DNA from: Chitinilyticum piscinae
GTDB lineage: Bacteria; Pseudomonadota; Gammaproteobacteria; Burkholderiales; Chitinibacteraceae
Reading direction: 5' to 3'
DNA: 64,000 nucleotides
Assembly (NCBI RefSeq): GCF_015223195.1
Contig: NZ_JADFUA010000003.1
Location: 186,001-250,000, forward strand
Under the pieces are notes generated by a model. It saw nothing but the letters and a program-made list of their open reading frames with translations, searched no databases and had not been told where the DNA came from. Position numbers and translations under genes: made by a program. This document shows positions 31,359-40,356 of the stretch, in pieces (the first letter of the stretch is position 1; each line of letters starts with the position of its first letter).

Positions 31359-32078
31359 TCAGAGCTGCATGTAGCCGGCGCCCTCGCGCTTGAGGTGATC
31401 ACGTGCCAGCCGCCAGTCCGGACAATGGCGCTCGACAATCGCCCAGAAACGCGGCGAATGGTTCAATTCGAAACGATGGGCCAGCTCATGAATGACCACG
31501 TAATCGATCACCTCCGGCGGCGCCTGCAGCAATCGCCAGTTAAGCCGGATTGCCCCCAGGGCCGAACAGCTGCCCCAGCGTCCGCGGGCAGACGACAGCG
31601 CAAAAGCACTATACGACGTATTCATCCGCATCGCCCAGAGATCAAGGCGTTCACGCAAATACCCCCTTGCCGTCCGCTGCATGAAGCGCTGTATATTCCC
31701 GAGCTGTGCCTCACGATCATCTCCACCGGCCAACTCGATCGCATCTTCAAGCAGCCGGGTCCGGCGAGCCGGGCGCACCGGTAGCGCCTGGCCAAACCAG
31801 TGCAGCGTCTGCAGCGGATCAGGCTGCTGATGTGCCAGCTGCTCGGCACGCTGCAGCATGCGACTGCGCGCCGCCAGCAACCAGTCGGCACGGCTGCGGA
31901 TGAATGGTTCGACCGCAGCCCAGCGCGTTTGCAGTGGTGATTTCAGCTCGACTCGCCCGTCGGCATGCACCAGCAACTGCACGGTGCGACGCCGCGGCGA
32001 ACGGGTCCAGTGCAGCGCCAGCCGCCGCCCCAGCCCGAGGTCGACATCCAGCAACTGGGTGGCGGGATTAGCCGGCAT
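31359..32078 (-). CDS. YgjP-like metallopeptidase-fold protein (DUF45)
   Basis: About 239 residues. The zinc-binding motif HELAH in VIHELAHRFELNHSPRFW, preceded by RGRWGSCSALGAIRLNWRL, is typical of the YgjP/SprT-like family. The family is annotated as M48-like metallopeptidases; direct substrates are not well established. The frame is open to 32138, but the ATG at 32078 (MPANPATQ) fits the family N terminus and overlaps the plsC stop by 11 bp, making it the last gene of the glyQ operon. Confidence 0.85.
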   Translation of the reverse strand: MPANPATQLLDVDLGLGRRLALHWTRSPRRRTVQLLVHADGRVELKSPLQTRWAAVEPFIRSRADWLLAARSRMLQRAEQLAHQQPDPLQTLHWFGQALPVRPARRTRLLEDAIELAGGDDREAQLGNIQRFMQRTARGYLRERLDLWAMRMNTSYSAFALSSARGRWGSCSALGAIRLNWRLLQAPPEVIDYVVIHELAHRFELNHSPRFWAIVERHCPDWRLARDHLKREGAGYMQL

Positions 32079-32814
32079 TGCCCCGCTTGGCCGGATGGCA
32101 GGGACCCACGCCGCTGATGCGATCCATCTGGCCTTCAATCCAGGCTTCCGCTTCGCGGTTGACTTCGGCCGAGCTGCGGCCGGCGGTAGGGATCGGGGCG
32201 CCGATCACCATTGTGATTTCACCGGAGTATTTGAGAAAGGAATTGCGCGGCCAGAATTCACCGGCGTTGTGCGCCACCGGGACGACCGGCACACCCAGAT
32301 CCAGCGCGAGGCGCGCGCCGCCCTGCTGGTAACGGCCACGTTCCCCCGGCGGCACCCGGGTGCCCTCGGGGAAGATCACGATCCAGAAGCCCTTGCCCAG
32401 GCGGTCGCGCCCCTGCTCCATCAGCTTCTTGCCGGCCTCGGCACGCTTGCTGCGATCAATGGCAATCGGCGACAGGCAGCGCAGTCCCCAGCCGAAGAAC
32501 GGCAGCTTGAGCAACTCCTGCTTCAGCACCCACACCAGCGGTGGCATGATCAGCTGCAGGGACAGGGTCTCCCACGCGCTCTGGTGCTTGCACAGCATCA
32601 CCGCCGGGGCAATTTGCAGATGCTCCAGCCCTTCGACGCGGTGCTTCAGTCCGCAGGTAATGCGTAGCCAGAACACCATCATCTTGGCCCAGCTGGCCAT
32701 GATGCGGTAACGCGGCAGCGGCGGCAGCAGCAGCAGGAAGGTCGCCAGCAGGGCATAGAATGGCAGGGTCACAATCATGCCCAGCCAGTAAAGGCCGGAA
32801 CGCAGCCAGATCAT
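32068..32814 (-). CDS. plsC: 1-acyl-sn-glycerol-3-phosphate acyltransferase
   Basis: About 248 residues, inner-membrane enzyme converting lysophosphatidate to phosphatidate. An N-terminal membrane anchor precedes motif I, here KHQSAWE, that is HX4E instead of the textbook HX4D. Motif III is FPEGTRVPPG and the final PVVPVAHNAG segment is present. The ATG at 32814 has GGAG nine bases upstream; a GTG at 32820 also opens the frame. Position after gmhB is a common arrangement in this bacterial group. Confidence 0.9.
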   Translation of the reverse strand: MIWLRSGLYWLGMIVTLPFYALLATFLLLLPPLPRYRIMASWAKMMVFWLRITCGLKHRVEGLEHLQIAPAVMLCKHQSAWETLSLQLIMPPLVWVLKQELLKLPFFGWGLRCLSPIAIDRSKRAEAGKKLMEQGRDRLGKGFWIVIFPEGTRVPPGERGRYQQGGARLALDLGVPVVPVAHNAGEFWPRNSFLKYSGEITMVIGAPIPTAGRSSAEVNREAEAWIEGQMDRISGVGPCHPAKRGNAG

Positions 32815-32862
32815 CAGCACAGTCTCCAGAATGGCCGGTCAGCCCGGCCGCAAATCAGTCGG

Positions 32863-33399
32863 TCAGTCAAGCAGCAGGGCGGCCGCCACGGCGGCCAGAT
32901 CGTCAAACACCAGCGTACCGACGGGCAGATCACCCTTCTGCTCGGTGTTCCGGCCATTGCCGGTGCGCACCAGAATCGGCCGCCCGCCGACGGCCGCCAC
33001 CGCCTGCAGATCACGCAACGAATCACCGACCATCACCAGCTGGCTGGCCGGCACGCTGTAGCGGCGCTGGATGTCTTCCAGCATGCCCGGTGCCGGCTTG
33101 CGGCAGTTACAGCCGTGCTCGGGGCCGTGCGGACAGAAGAAGATCGCCGCAATATGGCCGCCGGCCTGCCCCACCTTGCGGTGCATGCGGGCGTGAATGC
33201 GGTTCAGCGTCGCGACATCATAGAGACCGCGTGCCACACCACTCTGATTGGTCGCTACCACGATGGTCCAGCCGGCTCGCGTGAGCTGGCTGATCGCCTC
33301 AAGGCTGCCTGGGATCGGCAGCCATTCTTCCGGTGACTTGATGTAATCGGGGCTATCGTGATTGATCACCCCGTCACGATCAAGCACCAGCAGTTTCAT
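32863..33399 (-). CDS. gmhB: D-glycero-beta-D-manno-heptose 1,7-bisphosphate 7-phosphatase
   Basis: 178 residues, HAD-superfamily phosphatase of ADP-heptose synthesis for the lipopolysaccharide core. The DxD nucleophile motif is LDRDG (Asp7, Asp9), and the zinc-binding loop CPHGPEHGCNC is intact. Thr/Ser motif ATNQSG and the VGDSLRDL motif complete the HAD set. The ATG at 33399 (MKLLVLDRDG) matches the family start; an ATG five codons earlier (33414) is less likely. It follows glyS by about 20 bp. Confidence 0.93.
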   Translation of the reverse strand: MKLLVLDRDGVINHDSPDYIKSPEEWLPIPGSLEAISQLTRAGWTIVVATNQSGVARGLYDVATLNRIHARMHRKVGQAGGHIAAIFFCPHGPEHGCNCRKPAPGMLEDIQRRYSVPASQLVMVGDSLRDLQAVAAVGGRPILVRTGNGRNTEQKGDLPVGTLVFDDLAAVAAALLLD

Positions 33400-33419
33400 G
33401 GCTGTCGTTCCCATCGGCT

Positions 33420-35489
33420 TTACTCCGCCAGCAGCGCCAGTTCGGCAACCGTATTCATCTGGCCAGCCAGCTGATTCAGCAGGGCCAGACGGTTGCCGCG
33501 CACCGCGAGATCGTCAGCCATCACCATCACGCCGTCGAAGAAGGCATCCACCGGTGCCTTCAATGCCGCCAGTGCGGTCAATGCGCCGACGTAGTCACCG
33601 GCAGCCAGCAGCGGTGCTGCCTGTGCGGCAACGGCCTCGCTGGCCGCAGCCAGTGCACGCTCTTCATCCTGCGCAAACAGGGTAGCGTTGAGCTGCGGCA
33701 GGTCGCCTTCGACCTTCTTCAGGATGTTGCGGATGCGCTTGTTGGCGGCAGCCAGCGAAGCCGCTTCCGGCAGCGCCTTGAATTCGGCCACGGCCGCCAG
33801 ACGGGCCTGCACCTCATCCAGTTGTTCCGGGCGCTGCGCCAGCACGGCATCGATGTCGGCCGCCGGATAGTCGGCAGCCAGATAATTTTTCAGCCGGTCG
33901 AGCATGAAACCATACACACCATCGACCGTACCGGCCGCAACGACGCCCGTCGGGAAGGTCGAGGCGGCAATCGTCAGCAACTGGCGCACATTCAGCGGCA
34001 GCTGCAGCAGCATGCGCAACACGCCCAGTGCAGCGCGACGCAGCGCGAACGGATCCTTGTCGCCGGTCGGAATCAGGCCGATACCCCAGATGCCAACCAG
34101 GGTTTCCAGCTTGTCGGCCAGCGACACGGCTTGCGCTACCGCACCTTCCGGCAGGGTATCGCCAGCAAACTTTGGTTTGTAATGGGCTTCAACCGCATAC
34201 GCCACCTCGGTATCCTCACCGTCGATGCGCGCGTAATACTGCCCCATGATACCCTGCAGCTCGGGGAACTCGCCGACCATATCGGTCAGCAGGTCGGCCT
34301 TGGCCAGATAGGCGGCACGGGTCGCCTTCGCGGCATCGGAGCCCAACAGCTTGGCGATTTCGCCGGCGATGGTTTCCAGACGCGTCACGCGTTCGAGCTG
34401 CGAGCCGATCTTGTTGTGATAAACAACATGGGCCAGCTTGCCGACACGGGCGTCGAGCTTTTGTTTCTGATCCTGCTCGAAGAAGAACTTGGCATCGCTC
34501 AAGCGCGCGCGCAGCACGCGGCTATTGCCGTTGACCACGTGCGAGGGGTCGGCAGGATCAATGTTCGACACCAGCAGATACTGGTTCATCAGGCGCCCAT
34601 TGGCGTCCAGCAGCGGAAAATACTTCTGGTTCTGCTGCATGGTCAGGATCAGGCATTCCTGCGGTACCTTGAGGAAATCGGCCTCGAACTCGCCCTGCAA
34701 CACCACCGGCCACTCGACCAGCGCGGTCACTTCGTCAAACAGCGCCGCATCAGCCGCGATGGTCGCATTCAGCTTCGCAGCGGCAGCAGCCAGCTGCTCG
34801 CCGATCTGCGCGCGGCGCTCGGCAAAGCTGGCGACGACCTTGCCCTCAAGGCGCATCTTGCTTGCGTATTCGTCGGCGTGAGCAAAGCTCACTTCACCGG
34901 CAGAGAGGAAGCGGTGGCCGCGCGACACACGACCGGACTCCAGATGCAGGATTTTCGCCGGAACCACGTTTGCGCCGTGCAATACGGTCAGGCCGTGCAC
35001 CGGGCGAATGAACATGCCGTCGCGATCACCCCAGCGCATCATTTTCGGCGCCGGCAGTTTTTTCAGCGCAGCTTCGATGATGCCGGACAGCACAGCCGCC
35101 AGCGGCTCGCCTTGTTTCTGCGAACGGAAGATGAACACCTCCTGCTTGCCGTCGCTCCCTTTTTCCAGCTGATCCAGTTGATCCGCCGCCAGGCCGCAGC
35201 CGCGGGCAAAGCCCAGCAGCGCTGGCGTCGGCTGGCCATCCTTGAAGCCGCTGGCAACTGCCGGCCCCTTCTTTTCGATCTGCTGGTCCGGCTGCACGGC
35301 CAGTACGCCCGGAATCGACACGGCCAGACGGCGCGGCGAAGCATAGCTGGTGCACTCCGTACCCGCGGCAGCAAAACCGAGCTTGACCAGCTCTTCAGAA
35401 ATTGCGGAGGAAAAGGCGGCCCCCAGCTTCGGCAGCGCCTTGGGCGGCAGTTCTTCGGTAAACAGTTCGATCAGTAGCGTTTCGCTCAT
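33420..35489 (-). CDS. glyS: Glycine-tRNA ligase beta subunit
   Basis: 689 residues, tRNA-binding subunit of the alpha2beta2 glycyl-tRNA synthetase. The N terminus MSETLLIELFTEELPPKAL is the family hallmark and fixes the start at 35489, although the frame extends to 35600. The length is typical and an HD-like region and the C-terminal anticodon-binding part are present. A GGAAGAG sequence inside the end of the upstream lipoprotein gene can serve as ribosome-binding site. It is separated from glyQ by that lipoprotein gene, which is not the usual direct glyQ-glyS pairing. Confidence 0.95.
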   Translation of the reverse strand: MSETLLIELFTEELPPKALPKLGAAFSSAISEELVKLGFAAAGTECTSYASPRRLAVSIPGVLAVQPDQQIEKKGPAVASGFKDGQPTPALLGFARGCGLAADQLDQLEKGSDGKQEVFIFRSQKQGEPLAAVLSGIIEAALKKLPAPKMMRWGDRDGMFIRPVHGLTVLHGANVVPAKILHLESGRVSRGHRFLSAGEVSFAHADEYASKMRLEGKVVASFAERRAQIGEQLAAAAAKLNATIAADAALFDEVTALVEWPVVLQGEFEADFLKVPQECLILTMQQNQKYFPLLDANGRLMNQYLLVSNIDPADPSHVVNGNSRVLRARLSDAKFFFEQDQKQKLDARVGKLAHVVYHNKIGSQLERVTRLETIAGEIAKLLGSDAAKATRAAYLAKADLLTDMVGEFPELQGIMGQYYARIDGEDTEVAYAVEAHYKPKFAGDTLPEGAVAQAVSLADKLETLVGIWGIGLIPTGDKDPFALRRAALGVLRMLLQLPLNVRQLLTIAASTFPTGVVAAGTVDGVYGFMLDRLKNYLAADYPAADIDAVLAQRPEQLDEVQARLAAVAEFKALPEAASLAAANKRIRNILKKVEGDLPQLNATLFAQDEERALAAASEAVAAQAAPLLAAGDYVGALTALAALKAPVDAFFDGVMVMADDLAVRGNRLALLNQLAGQMNTVAELALLAE

Positions 35490-35494
35490 TTCGC

Positions 35495-36016
35495 TTACTC
35501 TTCCTTGTCTTTTTTCGCGTCTTTCTCTGCCATGATCTTGCAGATCTGACGCACATAATCTTCGCCATAGCTGCCGGGGACCGGCTGCTGGAAATCCCAC
35601 TGGTAGCCGGGCACATCGAAGCGCTCGACCAGATCGTCATCCTTGTCCCGCGTTTCCACCGCAATCAGCGCCATCTTGCCGCTCTGGCAGTCAATGGCCT
35701 GCCGGCTGTACTTGTCACGGTATTCCGCCTTGGAGTAGTACAGGCCGTAGTCTTCCGAACCGGCTTCCGGCTTCGGGTCAACCCTATCGGCCTTGTACTT
35801 CTGCCACATCCACGAATAGACGTAGCTGTCAGAGGCGTAATCGTCGTAGTGACTGATCGAATTCACATCCACCAGAATGTCGTGATCAGGCTTGTTGCCG
35901 TACACGCGCCAGTCTGCCTTGGTGCCGGGCACGGGCGCCGGCCCCTCCAGTCCATCGTCGAACTTGCCGCAACCTGCCAGCAGCAGGGCGGGGATCAGCA
36001 GCAGGGCAGCACGCAT
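35495..36016 (-). CDS. Putative lipoprotein between glyQ and glyS
   Basis: 173 residues. Signal peptide with lipobox LLAGC (Cys16). The mature part is acidic and aromatic-rich (YDDYASDSYVYSWMWQKYK) with two further cysteines (AIDCQSG, RQICKI) that could pair, and ends in a Lys/Glu/Asp run. The general form resembles small surface-adhesin-like lipoproteins of betaproteobacteria, but I do not recognise the family firmly. A strong AAGGAG lies eight bases before the ATG. Its stop is 5 bp from the glyS start, so the two are likely coupled. Confidence 0.8.
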   Translation of the reverse strand: MRAALLLIPALLLAGCGKFDDGLEGPAPVPGTKADWRVYGNKPDHDILVDVNSISHYDDYASDSYVYSWMWQKYKADRVDPKPEAGSEDYGLYYSKAEYRDKYSRQAIDCQSGKMALIAVETRDKDDDLVERFDVPGYQWDFQQPVPGSYGEDYVRQICKIMAEKDAKKDKEE

Positions 36017-36048
36017 CGGCAGGCTCCTTCAGACGGTTGGTCGCGCGC

Positions 36049-36936
36049 TTACTTCTGGCACATGGGGAAGCCAAGCAGCTCCCGGCTGGCGTAATAGGCT
36101 TGCGCCACGCCGCGTGCCAGATTGCGGATACGCCCAATGTAGGCCGCGCGCTCGGTCACCGAAATCGCGCCGCGCGCATCCAGCAGGTTGAAGGTGTGCG
36201 CGGCCTTCAGAATCATTTCGTAGGCCGGCAGCGGAATGCCGGCTTCCAGCAGCTTTTGTGCTTCGCCTTCGAAGCTGTTGAAGAGGCTGAGCAGCAGCTC
36301 GACGTTGGAGTGCTCGAAGTTGTACTTCGATTGCTCGACTTCGTTCTGGTGGTAGATGTCGCCGTAGGTCACCACCTGACCGTTCGGATACTTGGTCCAG
36401 ATCAGGTCGTAGACGTTCTCCACGCCCTGCAGGTACATCGCCAGACGCTCGGTGCCGTAGGTGATTTCACCCAGCACCGGCTTGCAGTCGAGACCGCCGA
36501 CCTGCTGGAAATAGGTGAACTGGGTCACTTCCATGCCGTTGAGCCATACTTCCCAGCCCAGACCCCAGGCGCCCAGCGTCGGGTTTTCCCAGTCGTCTTC
36601 GACGAAACGGATGTCGTGCACGGTCGGGTCGATACCCAGTTCCTTCAGCGAGCCGAGATAGAGATCAAGGATGTTGTCCGGATTCGGCTTGAGCACCACC
36701 TGGAACTGGTAATAGTGCTGCAGGCGGTTCGGGTTTTCGCCATAGCGGCCATCCTTGGGGCGCCGACTGGGCTGCACGTAGGCAGCGTTCCACGGCTCCG
36801 GGCCGATGGCGCGCAAGAAGGTCGCGGTGTGACTGGTACCGGCACCCATTTCCATGTCATAGGGTTGCAGCAGCGCACAACCCTGGCGGCCCCAGTAATT
36901 TTGGAGCGTGAGGATGATTTCCTGGAAAGTCAGCAT
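36049..36936 (-). CDS. glyQ: Glycine-tRNA ligase alpha subunit
   Basis: 295 residues, catalytic class II subunit that activates glycine. Starts [15 protein letters not shown], the family N terminus, fixing the ATG at 36936. The conserved stretches [37 protein letters not shown] and [19 protein letters not shown] are unmistakable. It is the first gene of the leftward operon glyQ - lipoprotein - glyS - gmhB - plsC - ygjP-like, divergent from slt. Confidence 0.97.
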   Translation of the reverse strand: MLTFQEIILTLQNYWGRQGCALLQPYDMEMGAGTSHTATFLRAIGPEPWNAAYVQPSRRPKDGRYGENPNRLQHYYQFQVVLKPNPDNILDLYLGSLKELGIDPTVHDIRFVEDDWENPTLGAWGLGWEVWLNGMEVTQFTYFQQVGGLDCKPVLGEITYGTERLAMYLQGVENVYDLIWTKYPNGQVVTYGDIYHQNEVEQSKYNFEHSNVELLLSLFNSFEGEAQKLLEAGIPLPAYEMILKAAHTFNLLDARGAISVTERAAYIGRIRNLARGVAQAYYASRELLGFPMCQK

Positions 36937-37127
36937 AGTTCTGAATCCGCCCAAACGGCTTTGCAATGGTTTAACCTGACGATTCTACTTGCTTTTGCTG
37001 CAATCGGGGTATCACTGACCGTCCGGCAGGCCGCCACGGCTTCAGCCGGCTACTGTGACATCCACACACTGACAGAATGATGTCAGTTCGCGTATGCTAG
37101 CTTCACTTCCCGGACGTCTGCCGTACC

Positions 37128-39041
37128 ATGATCGCGAAATATCTGATTACCCTCCCCTCCCTTGCTCTTGTAGCCAGCGCCCATGCTGGCCTGTCGCTCG
37201 ATACCCTCAAGCAGGCCAGCAAAACCCGTGACATTGCCACCCTGCAGCAACTGGTCTCCGACAGCGAAGGGGATGTGCTGGAGATGTACCCGCGCTACTA
37301 CCTGCTGAGCACCCAGATCCGCGACATCAGCGAGACGGACGCCAGCGCCTTCCTGCAACGCTACGACAACACCCCCATTGCCGAGCGCTTCCGTGGCGAA
37401 TGGCTCAAGGAACTCGGGCGCCGCAACAGCTGGGCCAGCTACAGCAACGAATACGGCAAGCTGGTTGACCCGGCCGGCACCGAACTGCAATGCCTGCGTG
37501 CGCAAGCCGGCATGGCACTGCAGCAAGCCGAGGCAGTTTCCGCCGCCAAACCGCTCTGGTTCAGCGACAAGGCCTTGCCGGACGCCTGCAATCCGGTTTT
37601 TGACGCGCTGTTCGCCAGCGGCGAACTCGGCAGCAATGACGCATGGGCACGCATCCGGCAGGCCCTGGCAGCCAATCGCGCCGACTTCGCCCGCCAGCTC
37701 GCAGCCCGCGTCGGCCCCCCGGCTGCCCTATCGGCCAAGTCGCTGGATCAGGCCGGCAAATCCCCGGAAAAAACCCTGCAGAAACTCGACACCGGCCCTC
37801 GCGCCGAACGCGAACTCGCGCTGTATGCGCTGGAAGTGCTGGGTCGCAAGGATCCGGACGCGGCCGCAGCCCGCATTCCGGTGGTCAGCGCCAGCTGGCC
37901 GGAAGCCGACCAGCGCTTTGCCTGGCAGCAACTGGGCCTGAGTGCGGCACGCAAGCTGCATCCCTCCGCTTCAGCCTGGCTGGCGCGTGGCGGAATGGAG
38001 GGGCTCAACGATGAAGAACGCGGACTGGCGATCCGTGCGGCACTGCGCAGCCAGGACTGGCCGGCAGTACAAGCACGCATCGACGCGCTGCCGACCGAAC
38101 AGCGCGGCGAGACCACCTGGCGCTATTGGCGTGCGCGGGCGCTTGCCGAACAAGGCCGCAGCGCGGAGGCCCGCAACGAGCTGGCGCAAATCACGCAGGG
38201 CTACGACTACTACAGCCTGCTGGCACGCGAGGAGCTTGGCTCCGCCCTGCAGCTCCCCCCGGCCACCCGCACCAGCGAAGAGGACATCCGCCAGGTCCGC
38301 CAGATTCCGGCAATCCGCCGCGCACTGGCGCTGTACGCGCAGAACTGGAAGGCCGAAGGGGCGCGCGAATGGAACTGGGCCGTACGCAGCCTTGGCAGTG
38401 ACAGCCAGTATCTGGCGGCCGCGGAACTGGCGCGCCGGGAAGGCTGGAATGACCGCAGCATCTATACGGCTGACCGCACCCGCCAGCAGCACGATTTTGC
38501 GCTGCGCTACCCCATGCCCTGGCGCAGCGAGATTCTCAACCACGCCACCGGCAACGAACTGGAGGCCGCCTGGGTACTGGGGATCATCCGCCAGGAAAGC
38601 CGCTTTGTCGTCGATGCCCGCTCCGGTGCCGGCGCGGCAGGCCTGATGCAGCTGATGCCAGCAACCGCCAAATGGTCGGCCAAGCGGGCGGGCCTGGATG
38701 ACTTTAGCCCGGCGCAGGTCATCAATCCGGAAACCAATATCGCGCTGGGCACCACCTATATGAACTATCTGCAGGGCCGCTTTTCGGGCAACCAGATCCT
38801 TTCGACCGCCGGCTACAACGCCGGCCCGGGCAATGCCAGCAAATGGCAGACCGCGCAGGCACAGGACGCCACCATCTACATTGAAACCATTCCGTTCAGC
38901 GAAACTCGCGAATACGTCAAACGGGTCAGTGCCAATGCCACCATCTACGCCCAGCAGCTCAGACAGGGCGAAATGCGACTGAAAGCACGCCTGCAGGCCA
39001 TTGCCCCGCGCGGCATCATGGTCAGCGACGGTGCCCCCTGA
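37128..39041 (+). CDS. slt: Soluble lytic murein transglycosylase
   Basis: 637 residues, periplasmic. Signal peptide ends AHA (about residue 20). A long alpha-helical superhelix leads to the C-terminal SLT (GH23 lysozyme-like) domain with catalytic Glu490 in GIIRQESRF, then SGAGAAGLMQLMPATA and AGYNAGPGN. It cleaves the MurNAc-GlcNAc bond to 1,6-anhydro products. Length and layout match Slt70. No clear ribosome-binding site before the ATG. Confidence 0.94.
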   Translation: MIAKYLITLPSLALVASAHAGLSLDTLKQASKTRDIATLQQLVSDSEGDVLEMYPRYYLLSTQIRDISETDASAFLQRYDNTPIAERFRGEWLKELGRRNSWASYSNEYGKLVDPAGTELQCLRAQAGMALQQAEAVSAAKPLWFSDKALPDACNPVFDALFASGELGSNDAWARIRQALAANRADFARQLAARVGPPAALSAKSLDQAGKSPEKTLQKLDTGPRAERELALYALEVLGRKDPDAAAARIPVVSASWPEADQRFAWQQLGLSAARKLHPSASAWLARGGMEGLNDEERGLAIRAALRSQDWPAVQARIDALPTEQRGETTWRYWRARALAEQGRSAEARNELAQITQGYDYYSLLAREELGSALQLPPATRTSEEDIRQVRQIPAIRRALALYAQNWKAEGAREWNWAVRSLGSDSQYLAAAELARREGWNDRSIYTADRTRQQHDFALRYPMPWRSEILNHATGNELEAAWVLGIIRQESRFVVDARSGAGAAGLMQLMPATAKWSAKRAGLDDFSPAQVINPETNIALGTTYMNYLQGRFSGNQILSTAGYNAGPGNASKWQTAQAQDATIYIETIPFSETREYVKRVSANATIYAQQLRQGEMRLKARLQAIAPRGIMVSDGAP

Positions 39042-39070
39042 TTTTCCAACCGCAGTTAAGGAGCAAGACG

Positions 39071-39322
39071 ATGCAAATCATGATTACCAATCTGCCCTCC
39101 GACGCATCGGCCGAATCGGTCACCCGCCTGCTGCACGAGGAACTGGGGCTGGGTGCTGCCCATGACATCACCATGGCACCAGGCCTGGGCGAGCGTGTCG
39201 CTGCGCTGTTCAGCCTGGACGCCAGCGACGCGGCGGTGCATGCCCTGATCGACAAGCTGAACGGCTATCACTGGCAGGGCCGGACGCTGGGCGCCAGCCA
39301 CGCCAGCATGTTCAAGGAATAA
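39071..39322 (+). CDS. Small RRM-like protein
   Basis: 83 residues. The pattern is that of an RNA recognition motif: MITNLPSDASAESVTRLL (RNP2-like start plus helix), a strand with ERVAALFSL at the RNP1 position lacking the usual aromatic pair, and a final GYHWQGRTL segment. RNA binding is therefore uncertain. TAAGGAG lies about nine bases before the ATG. It sits between slt and the lactate dehydrogenase gene with short gaps. Confidence 0.7.
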   Translation: MQIMITNLPSDASAESVTRLLHEELGLGAAHDITMAPGLGERVAALFSLDASDAAVHALIDKLNGYHWQGRTLGASHASMFKE

Positions 39323-39354
39323 TCTGCCAGCAAAACAAACCAGGGGAGCAAACC

Positions 39355-40356
39355 ATGCGCATCGCCGTTTTCGACAGCAAGCCCTATGACGAGCAGGCAC
39401 TGAATGATGCCAACGCCGGTCACGGTCACGAGCTGGCCTTTTTCGGTGACCGCCTCAGCCGCAGCACCGTGCCGCTGGCTGCCGGTTTCGACGTGGTCTG
39501 CCCCTTCGTCAACGACCGGGTCGATGCCTGCACCATCGCCCAACTGGCCCAGTTCGGCGTGAAGCTGATCGCCCTGCGCTGCGCGGGTTTCAATAACGTC
39601 GATCTGGCCGCGGCGCGCGAACATGGCCTGCGCGTGGTGCGCGTACCGGCCTACTCGCCGGAAGCCACCGCCGAACACGCGTTTGCACTGCTGCTGACGC
39701 TGGTGCGCAAGACGCATCGCGCGTTCAACCGGGTACGCGACGGCAATTTTTCGCTGGATGGACTGGTCGGTTTCAACCTGCACGGCAAGACCTTCGGGGT
39801 GATCGGCACCGGCAAGATCGGCCAGGCCTGCATTCGCATCGCGCGCGGCTTCGGCTGCCGGGTGCTGGCCTACGACCTGTACCCGAATCCCGCACTGGCC
39901 AGCGAACTGGGCTTCGAGTACGCCAGCCTCGACGAAATTTTCCCGCAAGCCGACATCCTCTCGCTGCACGCGCCACTGATGGCCAACACCCATCATCTGG
40001 TCAACGCCACCAGTATCGCCCTCATGAAGCGCGGAGTGGTACTGATCAATACCAGCCGGGGCGGACTGGTCGACAGCCAGGCACTGCTGGATGCCCTGAA
40101 GGATGGCCAGATCGGTGGTGTCGGCATGGACGTGTATGAACATGAGGAAGGGGTCTTCTTCGAAGATCTGTCCGGCGAAGCCTTGATGGACGATGTGCTG
40201 GCCCGGCTGACCACCTTCCCCAACGTGATGATTACCTCGCACCAGGGCTATCTGACTGCGGAAGCGCTGGCCAATATCGCCAGCACCGTACTGGACAACG
40301 TCGCGGCATTTGCCCGCGGCGGCGAACTGGTCAACGAAGTGCATGGCAGTGCGTAA
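39355..40356 (+). CDS. ldhA: D-lactate dehydrogenase (2-hydroxyacid dehydrogenase)
   Basis: 333 residues, NAD-dependent reduction of pyruvate to D-lactate. The Rossmann motif GTGKIG (151-156) with Asp174 at the end of the second strand favours NAD. The catalytic set Arg235, Glu264 and His296 falls on the same numbers as in well-studied D-lactate dehydrogenases. GGGGAGC precedes the ATG. The stop overlaps the start of a sensor kinase gene by 14 bp, linking it to a two-component system. Confidence 0.92.
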   Translation: MRIAVFDSKPYDEQALNDANAGHGHELAFFGDRLSRSTVPLAAGFDVVCPFVNDRVDACTIAQLAQFGVKLIALRCAGFNNVDLAAAREHGLRVVRVPAYSPEATAEHAFALLLTLVRKTHRAFNRVRDGNFSLDGLVGFNLHGKTFGVIGTGKIGQACIRIARGFGCRVLAYDLYPNPALASELGFEYASLDEIFPQADILSLHAPLMANTHHLVNATSIALMKRGVVLINTSRGGLVDSQALLDALKDGQIGGVGMDVYEHEEGVFFEDLSGEALMDDVLARLTTFPNVMITSHQGYLTAEALANIASTVLDNVAAFARGGELVNEVHGSA

